A stretch of 64,000 nucleotides of DNA from Rhodobacteraceae bacterium HTCC2150. GTDB lineage: Bacteria; Pseudomonadota; Alphaproteobacteria; Rhodobacterales; Rhodobacteraceae. Position 1 is the stretch's first letter; the number at the start of each line of letters is the position of its first letter. Below, one piece after another: positions 22,203-30,583 of the stretch. The notes beneath the pieces are model-generated. The model worked only from the letters and a program-made list of their open reading frames with translations, had not been told where the DNA came from and did not search any database. The DNA lies in assembly GCA_000169395.1 (NCBI GenBank), contig AAXZ01000001.1, positions 248,001 to 312,000 on the forward strand, in the 5' to 3' direction. Made by a program: the position numbers and the translations under genes.

Positions 22203-23474
22203 TTAGGTGTTCATGGAATCAAAGAAATCAGCATTTGATTTCGTTTGTTTCAATTTACCCAAAAGGAACTCAATTCCATCAGTCGTGCCCATTGGATTTA
22301 GAATACGACGCAACACATAAGTTTTCTGAAGGTTCATTTTATCAACCAACAGCTCCTCTTTACGTGTGCCAGATTTCAGAATGTCCATAGCAGGATAAAC
22401 ACGCTTGTCTGCAACCTTGCGATCCAGAACAATTTCGCTGTTACCAGTACCTTTGAATTCCTCAAAGATAACTTCGTCCATACGCGAACCAGTATCGATC
22501 AGAGCGGTTGCAATAATCGTTAGTGAACCACCCTCTTCAATGTTACGTGCGGCACCAAAGAAACGCTTGGGGCGTTGCAGGGCGTTTGCATCAACACCAC
22601 CGGTCAAAACCTTACCGGAACTTGGAACCACGGTGTTAAAGGCGCGGCCCAAACGAGTAATCGAATCCAAAAGGATGACAACGTCACGCTTGTGTTCAAC
22701 TAAACGTTTTGCTTTTTCGATGACCATATCAGAAACCGCAACGTGACGTGTGGCAGGCTCATCAAAGGTCGAGGACACAACCTCACCTTTCACGCTGCGC
22801 TGCATGTCTGTTACCTCTTCTGGGCGTTCGTCGATCAAAAGTACGATCAAATAACACTCAGGATGGTTCTTTTCGATGGATGTCGCGATATTTTGCAGCA
22901 GGACGGTCTTACCTGTCCGCGGTGGGGCCACGATCAAAGAACGCTGACCTTTGCCTATAGGGGCAACCAGATCGATGATACGGGCTGATTTATCCTTAAT
23001 CGTCGGATCCTCGATTTCCATTTTTAAACGTTCATCAGGATAAAGTGGTGTCAAATTGTCAAATGCCACCTTGTGACGGGCTTTTTCTGGTTCCTCAAAG
23101 TTGATGGATTCAACATTGGTCATCGAAAAATAGCGTTCTTCTTCGCGTGGCGCCTGCATAACACCGCTTATGGTGTCACCTGTACGCAATGAAAACTGTC
23201 GGATCATCTCTGGTGAAACGTAAATATCGTCTGGTCCAGAAAGATAATTCGCCTCGGGTGAGCGAAGAAAGCCAAAGCCGTCTTGCATCACTTCTAGAAC
23301 GCCATCGCCGCCAATTTCCCAATCATCCTCTGCGCGCTCTTTCAGGATCGAGAACATCATCTCGCCTTTGCGCATGGTTGATGCGTTATCGATTTCTAAC
23401 TCTTCAGCTAGATTCAACAAATCTTTCGGGGATTGCGCCTTTAAATCACGCAAATTTACACGGTAGTTTGACAT
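22203..23474 (-). CDS. rho: Transcription termination factor Rho
   Basis: 423 residues. Rho is the hexameric RNA helicase that ends transcription of untranslated RNA. The N-terminal helical domain ([18 protein letters not shown]), the RNA-binding cold-shock-like domain (GFGFLRS), the Walker A APPRTGKT and the Q-loop/R-loop region [20 protein letters not shown] are all present. No long N-terminal insertion is seen. It heads the minus-strand run toward parB and is preceded by hemJ. Confidence 0.98.
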   Translation of the reverse strand: MSNYRVNLRDLKAQSPKDLLNLAEELEIDNASTMRKGEMMFSILKERAEDDWEIGGDGVLEVMQDGFGFLRSPEANYLSGPDDIYVSPEMIRQFSLRTGDTISGVMQAPREEERYFSMTNVESINFEEPEKARHKVAFDNLTPLYPDERLKMEIEDPTIKDKSARIIDLVAPIGKGQRSLIVAPPRTGKTVLLQNIATSIEKNHPECYLIVLLIDERPEEVTDMQRSVKGEVVSSTFDEPATRHVAVSDMVIEKAKRLVEHKRDVVILLDSITRLGRAFNTVVPSSGKVLTGGVDANALQRPKRFFGAARNIEEGGSLTIIATALIDTGSRMDEVIFEEFKGTGNSEIVLDRKVADKRVYPAMDILKSGTRKEELLVDKMNLQKTYVLRRILNPMGTTDGIEFLLGKLKQTKSNADFFDSMNT

Positions 23475-23594
23475 CCGTTACAACTTTTATTCAGGGACAG
23501 GCTTTTAGGGCCATGTCGATTTTAGATATGGGAAAACAGCCACCGGACGGCAGCGTTAAGTCGATTTAAGGGTTCTAAAAGCAGAAGTCAAATT

Positions 23595-24047
23595 TTAGAA
23601 TGGGCGCGCTATCACACAAATAACTATGACAATCATCAAAACTGTTGGTACTTCGTTCGCAAACCGGTATTGGCGGCCTGTGAAACGGTTATTACCTGCA
23701 GCAATTTCTTTGCGTCGCGCCGATAACCAACCGTGAAACCCTGACATCAAAATAACAGATATCGCCTTGATCCATGGCCAGCCTGCCGACCAGTCAATAA
23801 CGCCGGGTGTAAAAATCATGATCAACCCGCAGACCCAGGTCACAATCATTGCCGGGTTTATGATCACTTTCAGAAGTTTTAATTCCATCATTTCAAAAAG
23901 TGGCGATGATTCACCCTTACTTAAGAAATTCTCTGTGTGATGAACAAATAGCCTTGGCAGATACAGCATTCCAGCCATCCAAGATATTACAGAAATCACG
24001 TGAATGGATTTCACCCAAGGATACACAGCATAAAGTATGTCTGACAT
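23595..24047 (-). CDS. hemJ: Protoporphyrinogen oxidase HemJ-like membrane protein
   Basis: 150 residues with four predicted membrane helices. The family landmarks are the conserved His in VKSIHVISVISWMAGMLYLPRLF and the downstream LKVIINPAM and FHGWLS motifs. HemJ converts protoporphyrinogen IX to protoporphyrin IX using haem b. It flanks the candidate origin at the position where hemE sits in some relatives; no hemE is found here. It is transcribed away from the origin. Confidence 0.9.
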   Translation of the reverse strand: MSDILYAVYPWVKSIHVISVISWMAGMLYLPRLFVHHTENFLSKGESSPLFEMMELKLLKVIINPAMIVTWVCGLIMIFTPGVIDWSAGWPWIKAISVILMSGFHGWLSARRKEIAAGNNRFTGRQYRFANEVPTVLMIVIVICVIARPF

Positions 24048-24080
24048 TTCTAAGCTTTCTTAAAAGAGGGTCTGCCCTAC

Positions 24081-24110
24081 CTATAATAAATATATATTTA
24101 TAAGAGAATA
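24081..24110. other. AT-rich block, possible DNA unwinding element
   Basis: About 30 bases almost entirely of A and T (CTATAATAAATATATATTTA and onward), 26 bases from the nearest DnaA-box-like site. Such blocks are where origins melt first. Only composition and position support this. Confidence 0.45.
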
Positions 24111-24135
24111 GAGGTTGTAGTAGTACGGTGGATAC

Positions 24136-24144
24136 CGTGGATAA
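24136..24144 (-). promoter_or_regulatory. DnaA-box-like site 1
   Basis: The minus strand reads TTATCCACG, one base from the consensus TTATCCACA. The surrounding bases (ATTTTATCCACGG) are the same as at the site near maf, which suggests a shared, selected element. Confidence 0.6.
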
Positions 24145-24335
24145 AATACTTATCCCATACAAAAGATCAAAATAAAAACACTCGTACAAAATCAAACAAA
24201 AACGTTTGCATAACTACACAACCAATTGTTTTGATTTGCTTTTAGATTGTGTCAGGAATGGGGCAACATTGTGGAAGAAATTGGATAAACTGTTAACAAA
24301 TCATTTTTATCCCCCGACCTGTATAAAGTTTTCAC

Positions 24336-24344
24336 CGTGGAAAA
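24336..24344 (-). promoter_or_regulatory. DnaA-box-like site 2
   Basis: The minus strand reads TTTTCCACG, fitting the relaxed DnaA-box form TTWTNCACR. Confidence 0.5.
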
Positions 24345-24438
24345 CAGATGCACTAAAACCTTAACAAAAAATGAATAACTGGTACTCGCTGGTTTCGCTG
24401 TTAATAAGTCATCAAGAATTAACACCGCTTAGGGCATT

Positions 24439-24447
24439 TTATCCACG
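24439..24447 (+). promoter_or_regulatory. DnaA-box-like site 3
   Basis: TTATCCACG on the plus strand, inside ATTTTATCCACGGGG and only 11 bases ahead of the maf start. It could also link maf expression to DnaA. Confidence 0.6.
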
Positions 24448-24458
24448 GGGATATACAG

Positions 24459-25058
24459 ATGAAAAACAGGCTTATCTTGGCTTCGGGTTCCGAAATACGG
24501 GCAGAGATGTTGCACCGTGCCGGTGTTAAATTTGATGTTATGTCGCCAATGGTCGACGAGGCAAGCATCAAAGAATCTTTAATGGCTGAGGGTGCAAAGC
24601 CACATGATATCGCCGATGCACTGGCTGAATATAAATCGCGTAAGGTGTCGATGAAAAACCCCGATGCCTTTGTGATTGGCGCGGATCAAATCTTGGCCTG
24701 CGACAGGGTGGTTTATGACAAGGCAGAAAACCAAGACGCTTTGATCCAACAATTGAAAACACTGCGCGGGCAAGTGCACCGCCTTTACACAGCGGCGGTG
24801 ATTTACCAAGGTGGTGAGCCGCAATGGCGGTTTGTGAAACAAGCGAAACTGACCATGCGTAATTTTTCGGATAAGTATCTTTTGCAGTATGTTGAACGGA
24901 ACTGGCCCGAAATTTCTTACTGCGTTGGCGGTTATCAGCTAGAGAATGAAGGAGCACGCTTGTTTCATCGCGTAGAAGGTGATTATTTTACCGTGCTTGG
25001 CCTGCCATTGATTGAAGTGCTGGGTTATTTGACTGAACGGGGAATTCTAGAACAATGA
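24459..25058 (+). CDS. maf: Maf family nucleotide pyrophosphatase
   Basis: 199 residues. Maf proteins hydrolyse modified or canonical NTPs. The N-terminal LILASGSEIRAEML and the catalytic FVIGADQILACD region with its Asp are present; the YCVGGYQLENEGARLF stretch matches the C-terminal family motif. It is the first gene to the right of the candidate origin and overlaps aroE by four bases, starting the maf-aroE-coaE-dnaQ operon. Confidence 0.93.
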   Translation: MKNRLILASGSEIRAEMLHRAGVKFDVMSPMVDEASIKESLMAEGAKPHDIADALAEYKSRKVSMKNPDAFVIGADQILACDRVVYDKAENQDALIQQLKTLRGQVHRLYTAAVIYQGGEPQWRFVKQAKLTMRNFSDKYLLQYVERNWPEISYCVGGYQLENEGARLFHRVEGDYFTVLGLPLIEVLGYLTERGILEQ

Positions 25059-25891
25059 GCGGACCAAAAATTCCATTAGCTGGCGTAATTGGCCATCCTA
25101 TTGCACACAGTAAATCACCACGTCTTCATGGCCATTGGTTAAAGTCCTTGGGCATTGCGGGTCATTATATTCCAATGGACGTCGCGCCAGAAAATCTAGA
25201 GGAAACTTTGCGATTGCTGCCAAAGATTGGTTTTCGTGGTGTGAACATCACCCTGCCCCATAAACAGGCGGCCATGCAGATCGCGGATCTTGTGACAGAT
25301 CGTGCGGCCCTAATTGGTGCTGCAAATACGCTGATATTTCGCAAAGATGGCCGCATTCATGCCGATAACACGGATGGCTATGGATTTGTTGAAAACATCA
25401 AAAGCGGTGCGCCGACATGGAAACCCAAAGAAGGACCCGCCGCAGTTTTGGGTGCGGGTGGCGCGTCTGCAGCAATTGTCTCAGCTCTGTTAGAAGTTGG
25501 TGTACCTGAGGTACGTATTTCCAACCGAACCCGTGTTCGCGCCGAAGGGTTGCGCGAAAGATTTGGCGCACGCGTCACTGTTTATGATTGGGTTCAAGCA
25601 GGCAATATGATTGATGAGGCCGTTACGGTTGTTAACTCAACATCCCTAGGGATGGAGGGCATGCCCGAATTGCGCGTGCCGCTTGATGGATTGTCTGAAC
25701 AGGCTGTTGTAACGGACTTGGTCTATACGCCACTGGAAACGCGACTGATCCGCGAGGCAAAATCCATTGGTTGTCGCACGGTTGACGGCCTTGGCATGCT
25801 AATTCATCAAGCCGTACCCGGTTTTGAACGTTGGTTTGGCACGCGACCCACAGTTGACGAAGAAACCCGCGCCCTATTGCTAGCGGTATGA
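25055..25891 (+). CDS. aroE: Shikimate dehydrogenase (NADP+)
   Basis: 278 residues; reduces 3-dehydroshikimate in the aromatic amino-acid pathway. The shikimate-binding GHPIAHSKSPRLH, the catalytic Lys in NITLPHKQAAM and the Asp in NTDGYGF are present. The NADP-binding GAGGASAAIVSALLE (about residue 131) and GLGMLIHQAVPGFERW at the C-terminus match. It overlaps both neighbours by four bases. Confidence 0.96.
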   Translation: MSGPKIPLAGVIGHPIAHSKSPRLHGHWLKSLGIAGHYIPMDVAPENLEETLRLLPKIGFRGVNITLPHKQAAMQIADLVTDRAALIGAANTLIFRKDGRIHADNTDGYGFVENIKSGAPTWKPKEGPAAVLGAGGASAAIVSALLEVGVPEVRISNRTRVRAEGLRERFGARVTVYDWVQAGNMIDEAVTVVNSTSLGMEGMPELRVPLDGLSEQAVVTDLVYTPLETRLIREAKSIGCRTVDGLGMLIHQAVPGFERWFGTRPTVDEETRALLLAV

Positions 25892-26487
25892 AAGCCGTTC
25901 TGATTGCCCTTACGGGTTCAATTGGCACCGGTAAATCCACAACTGCCAAAGCATTCGCTGATCTTGGCGCACATATTTGGGATGCCGATGCCGCTGTTCA
26001 TCGGCTTTATGGTGACGGCGGCGCGGCGGTTTCTTTGATCAAAGCGTTATGTCCAGCGGCCATTGTCGATAATGCCGTTGATCGCACCGCACTTAAGGAT
26101 TGGATTGCGACGGATAATACCGCCCTTAAAAAGATCGAAAACATTGTCCATCCACTTGTGGCCCAAGACCGCGAAGATTTCATTCATGGCCTTCCAAATG
26201 ATGCAGTTGCGGTTTTTGATATACCGCTATTGTTTGAATTGGGTTCAGAAACTCGGTTTGATTACACAGTTGTTGCCTCGACTTCTGCGGAAAACCAAAG
26301 AGCCCGCGTTTTGGCCCGCCCGAATATGAATGCCGAACAACTAGAACGGATTTTGGCGCTTCAAATGCCAGATGATCAAAAGCGCAGCAAGGCAGATTTC
26401 GTTATTCAAACGGATACCCTTGAAGATGCGCGTGCATCTGTGAAAAAAGTGTTTGAGCAAATTAAAAAGCAGGCAAGTGATGCGTGA
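25888..26487 (+). CDS. coaE: Dephospho-CoA kinase
   Basis: 199 residues; the last step of coenzyme A synthesis. The P-loop GSIGTGKST lies at residues 11-19, followed by the substrate Asp in HIWDADAAVHRLY. The mid-region HPLVAQDREDFI and FDIPLLFELGSE are family signatures. The gene overlaps the end of aroE and the start of dnaQ. Confidence 0.96.
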   Translation: MKAVLIALTGSIGTGKSTTAKAFADLGAHIWDADAAVHRLYGDGGAAVSLIKALCPAAIVDNAVDRTALKDWIATDNTALKKIENIVHPLVAQDREDFIHGLPNDAVAVFDIPLLFELGSETRFDYTVVASTSAENQRARVLARPNMNAEQLERILALQMPDDQKRSKADFVIQTDTLEDARASVKKVFEQIKKQASDA

Positions 26488-27172
26488 ACTCGTACTTGAT
26501 ACAGAAACCACTGGTTTTGACCCGTTTTCAGGTGATAGAATCGTAGAAATTGGCGCGGTTGAATTGTTTAATCACATGCCCACGGGCAAAACTTACCACC
26601 AATACATCAACCCACAGCGTGCCATGCCCGCCGAGGCGTTTGAGGTACATGGTTTGGGCGATGAATTTTTGGCAAGACAGCCGGTCTTTGCAGATATCGC
26701 ACAAGCGTTTGTAGATTTTGTCGGCACGGATTTATTGGTCATCCATAACGCCAGTTTTGACATGAAATTTCTGAACGCTGAACTTGATTGGTTGGGCCGA
26801 GCGAAATTGCCGATGGAACAATCACTAGATACTTTGGCCATCGCGCGTAAGAAGTTTCCAGGATCACCTGCGTCCCTTGATGCGCTATGCCGTCGTTTTG
26901 GGGTAAATAATGATGCCAGAGAAAAACACGGCGCGTTATTGGACAGTGAAATCCTAGCAGAAGTGTATTTGGAACTAATTGGCGGGCGGCAACCCGACTT
27001 TGGGTTGAATACTGCGGCGGCTGCGTCATCTGGAACAGATGCGGGATTTTCTGAATGGCGTGCGCAACCGCGCCCTAACCCATTGGCCCCTCGGATTTCC
27101 GAGGAAGAAGCCAAAGCCCACCGCGAATTTGTTGAAAAACTTGCTGATGGTGGGCTTTGGCCTAAATCTTAG
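26480..27172 (+). CDS. dnaQ: DNA polymerase III epsilon subunit (proofreading exonuclease)
   Basis: 230 residues from the ATG at 26480, which overlaps the coaE stop by eight bases; the frame is open a little further upstream but the family start is MRELVLDTETTG. The exonuclease motifs are ExoI (DTETTGF), ExoII (HNASFDMKFL) and ExoIII (HGALLDSEILAEVY). The C-terminal tail should bind the alpha subunit. Its last four bases overlap the convergent secB stop. Confidence 0.97.
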   Translation: MRELVLDTETTGFDPFSGDRIVEIGAVELFNHMPTGKTYHQYINPQRAMPAEAFEVHGLGDEFLARQPVFADIAQAFVDFVGTDLLVIHNASFDMKFLNAELDWLGRAKLPMEQSLDTLAIARKKFPGSPASLDALCRRFGVNNDAREKHGALLDSEILAEVYLELIGGRQPDFGLNTAAAASSGTDAGFSEWRAQPRPNPLAPRISEEEAKAHREFVEKLADGGLWPKS

Positions 27173-27660
27173 GCAGTACCTGTTGGTTCAGCTGCCATGC
27201 GGCGTGCGATTTCATTGCGATAAAGGGCAACGAAGTCGATGGTTTCCAAGTTCAGTGGTGGGAAACCGCCATCACGTGTCACGTCAGAAACGATACGACG
27301 CAAGAATGGGAACAACATGCGAGGGCATTCGATAAGCAAGAATGGGTGCAATTGCTCTTCTGGAACGTTTTCGATTTGGAAAACACCGGCATAATCAATT
27401 TCCAAAAGGAAAATTTGTGCTTCGTCAGCTTTGTTTTTGGAATTGATCACGCATTTGATGGAAACCTCGTATTGGGTTTCGGAGCGCTTTTTGGCATCCA
27501 AGTTAACTTGCACGTTGATGTCTGGGTCGATCTGACCTTGGACACCTTTTTGAACAGCTACATTTTCAAAAGACATATCGCGGATCATTTGACCCAAGAT
27601 TTGCATTTTCGGTTGTGGTGCAGCCTCGGCAGCGCCTTCTGTTTTGGCTTCTTCTGCCAT
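27169..27660 (-). CDS. secB: Protein-export chaperone SecB
   Basis: 163 residues. SecB keeps preproteins unfolded and delivers them to SecA. The N-terminal QILGQMIRDMSFENV and the mid-protein CPRMLFPFLRRIVSDVTRDGGFPPL stretch (listed in parts: CPRMLFPFLRR, DGGFPPL) are hallmarks. GGAGAAG gives a strong ribosome site. It is convergent with dnaQ and downstream of fxsA. Confidence 0.97.
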   Translation of the reverse strand: MAEEAKTEGAAEAAPQPKMQILGQMIRDMSFENVAVQKGVQGQIDPDINVQVNLDAKKRSETQYEVSIKCVINSKNKADEAQIFLLEIDYAGVFQIENVPEEQLHPFLLIECPRMLFPFLRRIVSDVTRDGGFPPLNLETIDFVALYRNEIARRMAAEPTGTA

Positions 27661-27693
27661 ATTTACTTCTCCGTAATTAAATTTCGTCGGGAC

Positions 27694-27722
27694 GTTGTAT
27701 CAGCTTGCGCGACGCGCCTCAA
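27694..27722 (-). promoter_or_regulatory. Possible secB promoter
   Basis: On the minus strand TTGAGG (27722-27717) and TACAAC (27699-27694) are spaced by 17 bases, with a TGA just before the -10 (an extended -10 pattern). The -35 overlaps the fxsA stop codon. Confidence 0.4.
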
Positions 27723-28189
27723 TCCTTAGTCCACCCAGAAGGACGATGATCGTCAGGATTTGGCACTTCGACAAATTCTGCGTCAATCACATCAGAATCA
27801 GCAGGGCCGTGGGGTTTAAAACCTGGGCTTTGCGCGGTGGTGACATTCACGCGAGACTTTAGAAAATTAAATACTGCGGCGCGCACACCTGGGACCATCA
27901 ATGAAAACCCAATCGCATCGGTGAAATACCCCGGTGTGAATAATAAGGCACCGGCGAACAAAATCATTGCGCCATGTGCCAATGGTTCGGTCGGATCATT
28001 TAGTTCATTAAACGAGTTTTGTACCCGACCGACTGTCGCCAAGCCTTGTGAACGAACCAGCCGAGCCCCAATAAAGGCCGTCAGAACAACACCAGCAAGC
28101 GTCGGAAGCAGCCCAACGAGCGAATAAACCTGTATAAACAGGGTGATTTCTATGATCGGAACGATCAAAAATGCGATAAACAGCCACAT
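27719..28189 (-). CDS. fxsA: FxsA family membrane protein
   Basis: 156 residues. FxsA is an inner-membrane protein named for relieving F-exclusion of phage T7. The N-terminus LFIAFLIVPIIEITLFIQV with its IPIxE-like motif and the repeated hydrophobic helices, including GYFTDAIGFSLMVPGVR, match the family. The C-terminal tail is hydrophilic (residues about 115-156). It lies upstream of secB and is divergent from the Tim44-like gene. Confidence 0.88.
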   Translation of the reverse strand: MWLFIAFLIVPIIEITLFIQVYSLVGLLPTLAGVVLTAFIGARLVRSQGLATVGRVQNSFNELNDPTEPLAHGAMILFAGALLFTPGYFTDAIGFSLMVPGVRAAVFNFLKSRVNVTTAQSPGFKPHGPADSDVIDAEFVEVPNPDDHRPSGWTKD

Positions 28190-28299
28190 ATTTTAGCCTT
28201 TTGTTCAACTTCTCTTGTGGTGGACTTGATTGGCCACCTGCCTTACATATGTGCATTGAAACAGTGTTTCCAATGATTTCGCCGAAAAGGTTTACTAAA

Positions 28300-28959
28300 A
28301 TGGGCTCTTCAATGATCCAGCTACTCGTTCTTGCCGGCATAGCCGTCTTCCTAATCTTGCGTTTGAAAAACGTACTTGGCACACGTGAGGGTTTTGAAAA
28401 ACCGCGCGCGCCACAGGGCCAAGCCCAACAATCCAACCGTCCACAGCTAGAAGTGGTTGAAAATGGCCCCGATCAGGATATTGCCGAATATGTTGAAATC
28501 GACAGCGAGGCGGGCATGGCTTTGGCTGAAATCAAAGCTCAAGATCGAAATTTCACGGTTCAAGAATTTCTGGGTGGTGCCAAAGGCGCTTATGAGATGA
28601 TTCTTATAGCGTTTGAGGGCGGCAAGCTTTCAGACGTGGAACCATTCCTTTCCGAGGAAGTGATGGAAAGTTTTGTCGAGGTTGTAGCCGATCGCGAAGA
28701 CCAAGGTTTGACAGTCACCGCAAACTTTATCGGGTTGCGTGAAATGGCTGTACATGATGCGACGCTGGATCCAATTACAAACATCGCTGAAGTTACAGTG
28801 AAGTTCGTTGGTGAAATGACATCTGTTGTGCATAATGCCGAAGGCGAAGTTGTCGAAGGCGACGAGAAAACTATCAAACGCCAGAAAGATATCTGGACAT
28901 TTGCACGTGATCTTGGCGACGACAATCCAAACTGGCAATTGGTCGCAACGGGCGGATGA
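28300..28959 (+). CDS. Tim44-like (TimA) membrane-anchored protein
   Basis: 219 residues from the ATG at 28300, preceded by AAAAGG. One membrane helix (MIQLLVLAGIAVFLILRL) is followed by a low-complexity linker and a C-terminal Tim44 domain (FLGGAKGAYEMILIAFEGG onward, about residues 85-219). Tim44 is a mitochondrial import-motor component; its alphaproteobacterial relatives are thought to be its ancestors, with an unclear bacterial role near the Sec system. The nearby secB makes that context suggestive. It overlaps mltA by four bases. Confidence 0.85.
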   Translation: MGSSMIQLLVLAGIAVFLILRLKNVLGTREGFEKPRAPQGQAQQSNRPQLEVVENGPDQDIAEYVEIDSEAGMALAEIKAQDRNFTVQEFLGGAKGAYEMILIAFEGGKLSDVEPFLSEEVMESFVEVVADREDQGLTVTANFIGLREMAVHDATLDPITNIAEVTVKFVGEMTSVVHNAEGEVVEGDEKTIKRQKDIWTFARDLGDDNPNWQLVATGG

Positions 28960-29981
28960 AACGTGGCTTTCTTGCCTGTGCAGCGCTTTTATTTGCAGGT
29001 CTTTCAATGACCCAAGCACAGGCGGAAACCGACTATAAAATCTTAGAATTTTCCGAACTTAAGGGTTGGGAAGATGACGATCACGAAGCAGCGCTGGATG
29101 TGTTTCTAAATACGTGCATGGATATAAAAGACCCTGTCTGGCAATCCATTTGCGCCCTTGCCCAACAGCGCCCTTCCGCTAAGCAATTTTTTGAATTGTT
29201 CTTTCGCCCCGTTTTAATCAACGGCAATGAACCAGCATTGTTTACAGGGTATTTTGAACCTGAATTGTCAGGTTCAACTAGATACGGTGGACAGTATCGG
29301 TATCCGCTTTATCGCAAACCACCCGAGGCCAAAGGAACTTGGCTAACTCGCGCTGAAATCGAAGAAACTGACAGCCTTCAGGGGCGTGGATTAGAAATCG
29401 TGTGGATCGATGATCCTGTTGAATTGTTCTTTCTACAAGTTCAGGGTTCAGGGCGCGTTCGACTGCCTTCGGGTAGCACAATTCGCGTGGGTTATGGTGG
29501 CCACAATGGGCATAACTATAAATCAGTCGGCCAAGAACTTATTCGGCGCGGTGTTTACCAGCCTTATCAGGTATCAGCCCAAGTCATCAAAAATTGGGTG
29601 AAACGTAATCCAGTTGATGGACGGTTACTGTTGCAACACAATCCATCCTATGTGTTTTTCCGCAAAATTGGCGTGTCGTCGGAACTTGGCCCGCTTGGTG
29701 CGATGAACCGATCTATTACGACGATGCGTTCGGTGGCGATTGATCCTGCCTTTACCAAATTGGGTGCCCCTGTTTGGATCGAAAAAGAAGGTAAAACCCC
29801 GCTAAATCGTTTGATGATTGCACAGGATACGGGCAGCGCAATCAAAGGCGCGCAACGGGCCGATGTTTTCTTTGGCACTGGCGATGCGGCTGGCCGTGCG
29901 GCGGGTGAAATTCGTGATCCGGGTCGTGTTGTTGTGTTGTTGCCTATTGATCTGGCGCTTGAATTGGCGCCCGAAAGTTAA
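28956..29981 (+). CDS. mltA: Membrane-bound lytic murein transglycosylase A
   Basis: 341 residues. MltA cleaves peptidoglycan glycan strands with formation of 1,6-anhydro-muramic acid. An N-terminal signal peptide (FLACAALLFAGLSMTQAQA, cleavage about residue 23) lacks a clear lipobox, unlike the E. coli lipoprotein. The MltA domain contains FTGYFEPELSGS, and the C-terminal 3D domain has the catalytic Asp in QDTGSAIKGAQRADVFFG. It sits between the Tim44-like and Smr genes. Confidence 0.94.
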   Translation: MKRGFLACAALLFAGLSMTQAQAETDYKILEFSELKGWEDDDHEAALDVFLNTCMDIKDPVWQSICALAQQRPSAKQFFELFFRPVLINGNEPALFTGYFEPELSGSTRYGGQYRYPLYRKPPEAKGTWLTRAEIEETDSLQGRGLEIVWIDDPVELFFLQVQGSGRVRLPSGSTIRVGYGGHNGHNYKSVGQELIRRGVYQPYQVSAQVIKNWVKRNPVDGRLLLQHNPSYVFFRKIGVSSELGPLGAMNRSITTMRSVAIDPAFTKLGAPVWIEKEGKTPLNRLMIAQDTGSAIKGAQRADVFFGTGDAAGRAAGEIRDPGRVVVLLPIDLALELAPES

Positions 29982-29983
29982 TT

Positions 29984-30583
29984 ATGGCACGACGCAAACG
30001 GGGGCTGACCGCAGAAGACACAGAACTTTGGGAAAAGGTAAAATTGGCAACGACGCCAATGGTAAAGCCGCGTCCTAAAAAAACAGACGAAGTAGAGCCA
30101 CAACCTGTTTTCAAACCCAAAATTGCCAAGCCTAAAACCAGAATTCAACCGTTCCAACTGGGTCAGAATGCGAAGCCAACGAAGGCGATGAACAAACTTG
30201 CGCCTTCTATGCGCGACGAGATTTCAAACCAGCCGGTTCAGATGGACAAAAAGGCATACACTAAACTGACCCGAGGGCGCTTGCTGCCAGAGGCCAAAAT
30301 CGATTTGCACGGCATGACGTTGGATCGTGCGCACCCTGCCCTAAATGCATTTATTCAACGATCTTATGGCCAAGGTTTGCGTTTGGTTTTGGTTGTGACC
30401 GGCAAAGGTAAGATCAAAGAGGATCACGGACCGATCCCTTCTCGCATTGGGGTTTTGCGTCATCAAGTTCCAATGTGGTTGAACCAAATGCCACTGAAAC
30501 CTTTGGTCATGCAAATCACACATGCCCATGGAAAACATGGTGCCGGTGGTGCGTACTACGTCTATTTACGCCGACAACGCTAG
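29984..30583 (+). CDS. Smr/MutS2-like domain protein
   Basis: 199 residues. A basic, probably disordered N-terminal half leads to a C-terminal Smr domain (about residues 100-195) with the typical KIDLHGMTLDRAHPAL and a TGKG loop (VVTGKGK). Smr domains act as endonucleases in some proteins. The basic N-terminus may bind nucleic acid; that is inference. It starts two bases after the mltA stop. Its last 18 bases overlap the convergent MFS gene. Confidence 0.88.
   Translation: MARRKRGLTAEDTELWEKVKLATTPMVKPRPKKTDEVEPQPVFKPKIAKPKTRIQPFQLGQNAKPTKAMNKLAPSMRDEISNQPVQMDKKAYTKLTRGRLLPEAKIDLHGMTLDRAHPALNAFIQRSYGQGLRLVLVVTGKGKIKEDHGPIPSRIGVLRHQVPMWLNQMPLKPLVMQITHAHGKHGAGGAYYVYLRRQR

Larger units (their letters stand above)
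24048..24458. other. oriC: Candidate chromosome replication origin (oriC)
   Basis: A 411-base stretch with no gene, between divergent hemJ and maf. It is markedly AT-rich, with a nearly pure A/T block at 24081-24110. It carries three close DnaA-box matches and several weaker ones (near 24150, 24270, 24280 and 24307). In Caulobacter and Rickettsia oriC lies in the same neighbourhood, between the rho/hem side and the maf-aroE-coaE-dnaQ side. The parS sites 3-5.5 kb away also fit an origin-proximal position. Function is inferred. Confidence 0.75.

Noticed and set aside
24360-24430. CtrA-type sites (TTAA-N7-TTAA) and an IHF site at the origin candidate
   Set aside because: TTAA sequences occur, but their spacing does not match, and the best IHF-like match has an extra mismatch.
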